Of a stretch of DNA of 7,225 nucleotides, positions 5,267-7,225 are shown one piece after another; the stretch's first letter is position 1; every line of letters starts with the position of its first letter. The position numbers and the translations under genes were made by a program. Location: positions 1 through 7,225 of the forward strand of contig JBBPYR010000084.1 of the NCBI GenBank assembly GCA_038199755.1. The letters are read 5' to 3'. Source of the DNA: JBBPYR01 sp038199755. GTDB lineage: Bacteria > Chloroflexota > Ktedonobacteria > Ktedonobacterales > Ktedonobacteraceae. The notes beneath the pieces are model-generated. The model did no database searches. It was not told where the DNA came from and saw nothing but the letters and a program-made list of their open reading frames with translations.

Positions 5267-6196
5267 ATGTTCAACAATCCGTTTTATATCGATGATCTGC
5301 TCATCTTTGATGATGATACCTTACGAGCCATGCTGGAGCAAGGCAGCTTTGGTCTGTCCTGTGAACAGCTAGCTTACAGCTTGCATGATGCTTCACCCGA
5401 ACTGCTAGATCGTGTGCTGCATTGCGTACCAGAGCAGCGGCGCGAGAAGTTTGGGTACCTGTTGGAGCAGCCACTTTCATTGCAAGAGATTTCATTGGCA
5501 CGCAAGCAGTTGCTTGATGAGCTATTCTGGGAGTTGACCTATTGGAAGACACCAGGGCTGTATGAGCAACTCACCGAGGGGGAGTACCTTCATCCAGGCA
5601 TTTTTCAGCAGCTAGCCTCGGACCTACGTGACAAAGTAGTGCTGGATGCTGGCGCGGGCAGTGGGCGTGCTTCGTTTGAATGTGTGCGTCATGGAGCCGC
5701 GTTTGTATACGCGGTCGAGCCTTCTCCTGGACTTTTGCGTATTTTTCGGCAGAAGCTTGCTCAGTACGAGCAGAAGGAGCAACTTGCTTTGTACACAGGC
5801 CGCTTCGAAGCACTTCCTTTGGCGGATAATAGTGTTGACCTCTCGCTGTCTTGCTCTGCGTTTACTGCACTGCCAGAACAGGGAGGAGAGGCGGGGCTGG
5901 CGGAACTGAAACGCGTCACACGGCCAGAGGGGAAGATTGTATTCGTTTGGCCGCGTGCGGAAGACCGCGACTGGCTTGCGGAACATGGATTTCATTATGT
6001 ACACTTACCAATACAAGACGAGATGCGTGTGTGCTTTCGCTCCTGGCAAAGCGCGTTACAGTGTGTACAACGCTTCTATGCGGATAACACAGCACTGATG
6101 CGCTATTTGCTCACTCATCATCGGCCCGAATTACCCTTTTCACTGATTGGCATGAATCCACCACACGACTATTGTTGGATTTCGTTGTCAGCGTAA
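5267..6196 (+). CDS. Class I SAM-dependent methyltransferase with FliG-C-like N-terminal domain
   Basis: The protein has 309 residues from the ATG at 5267. Residues about 120-232 form a Rossmann-type methyltransferase core: VVLDAGAGSGRAS (124-136) is SAM-binding motif I, VYAVEPS (147-153) ends in the acidic residue that holds the ribose, ALPLADNSVDLSL (182-194) is the motif around strand 4, and RVTRPEGKIVFVWP (216-229) is the post-motif segment. The target is unknown. Residues about 5-88 resemble the C-terminal domain of the flagellar switch protein FliG: F-x-IDDLLIFDDDTLRAMLE, then LAYSLHDASPELLDRVL, then a turn and PLSLQEISLARKQLLDEL. An in-frame GTG at 5189 would add 26 residues without family resemblance. 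I prefer 5267, which has AGGGG 10 bases upstream. The Rieske gene follows by 23 bases, so co-transcription is likely. The methyltransferase call is firm; the FliG-like call rests on pattern similarity by eye. Confidence 0.85.
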   Translation: MFNNPFYIDDLLIFDDDTLRAMLEQGSFGLSCEQLAYSLHDASPELLDRVLHCVPEQRREKFGYLLEQPLSLQEISLARKQLLDELFWELTYWKTPGLYEQLTEGEYLHPGIFQQLASDLRDKVVLDAGAGSGRASFECVRHGAAFVYAVEPSPGLLRIFRQKLAQYEQKEQLALYTGRFEALPLADNSVDLSLSCSAFTALPEQGGEAGLAELKRVTRPEGKIVFVWPRAEDRDWLAEHGFHYVHLPIQDEMRVCFRSWQSALQCVQRFYADNTALMRYLLTHHRPELPFSLIGMNPPHDYCWISLSA

Positions 6197-6219
6197 TGAT
6201 TGCAGAAAGGACGCGACCC

Positions 6220-7161
6220 ATGACAGTTCAACCCAGCGATCAAAAGACCAGTTGGATGGATACTCCGCCCTTAACACCAGGCTTAAAGCATTTCACTGGT
6301 GAATTGATTGCCAGTTTGCCCTGGTTAGATACCTTATCTAACCCGTTGCAGAGTTATATTGCCAAATTGTATGGCGACCCCAAACAGCTAAGCTACCGTG
6401 TAAAGGATTTCTTGAACGGGGTATGGTTTGGTCATCCGCTTCATCCCGTGTTGGTGACAGTCCCGATTGGAGCCTGGACCACGACGCTGTTATTAGATAT
6501 GGCATGGTTAGTCGATCAGAATGACGCGACCGCTCGCAGCGCAGATTTAACATTGTGGCTTGGCCTGACCGCAGCGTTTGGGGCGGCAGCGACGGGCGCG
6601 ACCCAGTGGGCAGATACTGATGGCGCGGAGCGGCGCACAGGTATGATGCATGCATTACTCAATACCGTCAGTACAGGTGCCAATCTGCTCTCCGGCGTGT
6701 TGCGCCTCACGGGACAGCGACGCTCCGCGATAGCTCTGGCGACCACCAGCTATCTGATCACTTCCTACTCCGCGTATTTGGGTGGCGAGCTAGCCTATTC
6801 AAATGCTATTGGCGTCAATCATGTTGCCTGGGAAGGCGGCTCTGACGATTATGTTGCGGTGATGGATGAAAAAGACTTGCAGGCGGGGACGTTGACTCGC
6901 GTTGATGCCGCAGGTATGCCCGCGGTGTTGATAAAAGATAAAAATGCCATTTATGCCATTGCCGCTACCTGCTCTCACCTCGGTGCCCCGCTCGACGAAG
7001 GGCGCTACGAACAGGGTGTGGTGTATTGTCCCTGGCACAACTCGGGTTTTCGTGTGAGCGATGGCGGTGTTGCGAATAGCCCTGCGGTCTGTGGGCAACC
7101 GACCTTCGCTGTGCGTGTACGTGACGGCAAGATCGAACTACGCCGTCTTGAGCACGCATAA
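6220..7161 (+). CDS. DUF2231 membrane domain fused to a Rieske [2Fe-2S] domain
   Basis: The 313-residue protein has two parts. Residues about 66-195 are a DUF2231-type membrane domain, opening with FGHPLHPVLVTVPIGAW (70-86), the family's G-x-x-LHP-x-x-V-x-x-PIG signature, with hydrophobic helices at about 76-97, 110-128, 143-163 and 169-190. Residues about 210-310 are a Rieske domain of the ferredoxin type: CSH (C251, H253) and CPWH (C270, H273) supply the two Cys and two His ligands of a [2Fe-2S] cluster, and GAPLDEG and W272 are typical. The protein probably passes electrons at the membrane; its partners are not in the window. The start at 6220 has AAAGGA 8 bases upstream. An in-frame ATG at 6196 overlaps the previous stop but has no such site. 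It is the second gene of a likely two-gene operon and is followed by a terminator-like hairpin. Confidence 0.92.
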   Translation: MTVQPSDQKTSWMDTPPLTPGLKHFTGELIASLPWLDTLSNPLQSYIAKLYGDPKQLSYRVKDFLNGVWFGHPLHPVLVTVPIGAWTTTLLLDMAWLVDQNDATARSADLTLWLGLTAAFGAAATGATQWADTDGAERRTGMMHALLNTVSTGANLLSGVLRLTGQRRSAIALATTSYLITSYSAYLGGELAYSNAIGVNHVAWEGGSDDYVAVMDEKDLQAGTLTRVDAAGMPAVLIKDKNAIYAIAATCSHLGAPLDEGRYEQGVVYCPWHNSGFRVSDGGVANSPAVCGQPTFAVRVRDGKIELRRLEHA

Positions 7162-7192
7162 GTTTTATAGTTCTTAATTTTTGGCAAGCGGA

Positions 7193-7225
7193 AGGCGGGG
7201 TCACGTATAATGCGTGACCCCGCCT
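7193..7225 (+). terminator. GC-rich hairpin after the Rieske gene, running to the window edge
   Basis: AGGCGGGGTCACG (7193-7205) and CGTGACCCCGCCT (7213-7225) are perfect 13-base inverted arms around a 7-base loop, 31 bases past the Rieske stop codon. The stem may continue past the window, so any T-run is out of sight. Position and strength fit an intrinsic terminator for the two-gene operon, possibly two-way if a convergent gene follows. Confidence 0.7.

Overview
The window carries six intact protein genes, remnants of three dead genes, and several hairpins. No rRNA, tRNA, CRISPR array or insertion sequence was seen. Base composition is moderate and genes mostly have clear GGAG/AAAGG-type ribosome binding sites. 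The mix of genes (a DUF2231-Rieske fusion, a CmpX-like channel, a relic of a PAS sensor kinase with the FTFSYSP signature) suggests a large-genome soil bacterium, most likely a Chloroflexota of the Ktedonobacteria type. That placement is inference from protein flavour, not proof.

Layout. Positions 35-3414 are a leftward block: a flavin disulfide oxidoreductase of the dihydrolipoamide dehydrogenase/mercuric reductase type (2029-3414), then a lipid kinase of the diacylglycerol kinase family (924-1910), then a PAP2 phosphatase (35-910). Kinase and phosphatase are 13 bases apart and form a likely lipid-phosphorylation pair. They have a candidate promoter of their own at about 1980-2011, with an unusually long spacer filled by an inverted repeat. 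Positions 3441-3890 are a rightward graveyard: a piece of a SIS-domain (phosphoheptose isomerase-like) gene runs directly into the frameshifted C-terminal third of an NRAMP metal transporter. A 27-bp perfect hairpin (3897-3954) separates this from a leftward CmpX/MscS-like membrane protein (3968-4837).

Positions 4838-5266 are AT-rich and non-coding, with a small relic of a PAS domain on the minus strand and an aborted start site (ATG-GAA-TAA) in frame with the next gene. A rightward pair follows: a class I methyltransferase whose N-terminus resembles the C-terminal domain of the flagellar switch protein FliG (5267-6196), and a DUF2231 membrane domain fused to a Rieske [2Fe-2S] domain (6220-7161). 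The window ends in a GC-rich hairpin that looks like their terminator.

The points most worth a second look are the FliG-C-like/methyltransferase fusion, the SIS/NRAMP scar, and the promoter-embedded inverted repeat ahead of the lipid kinase.
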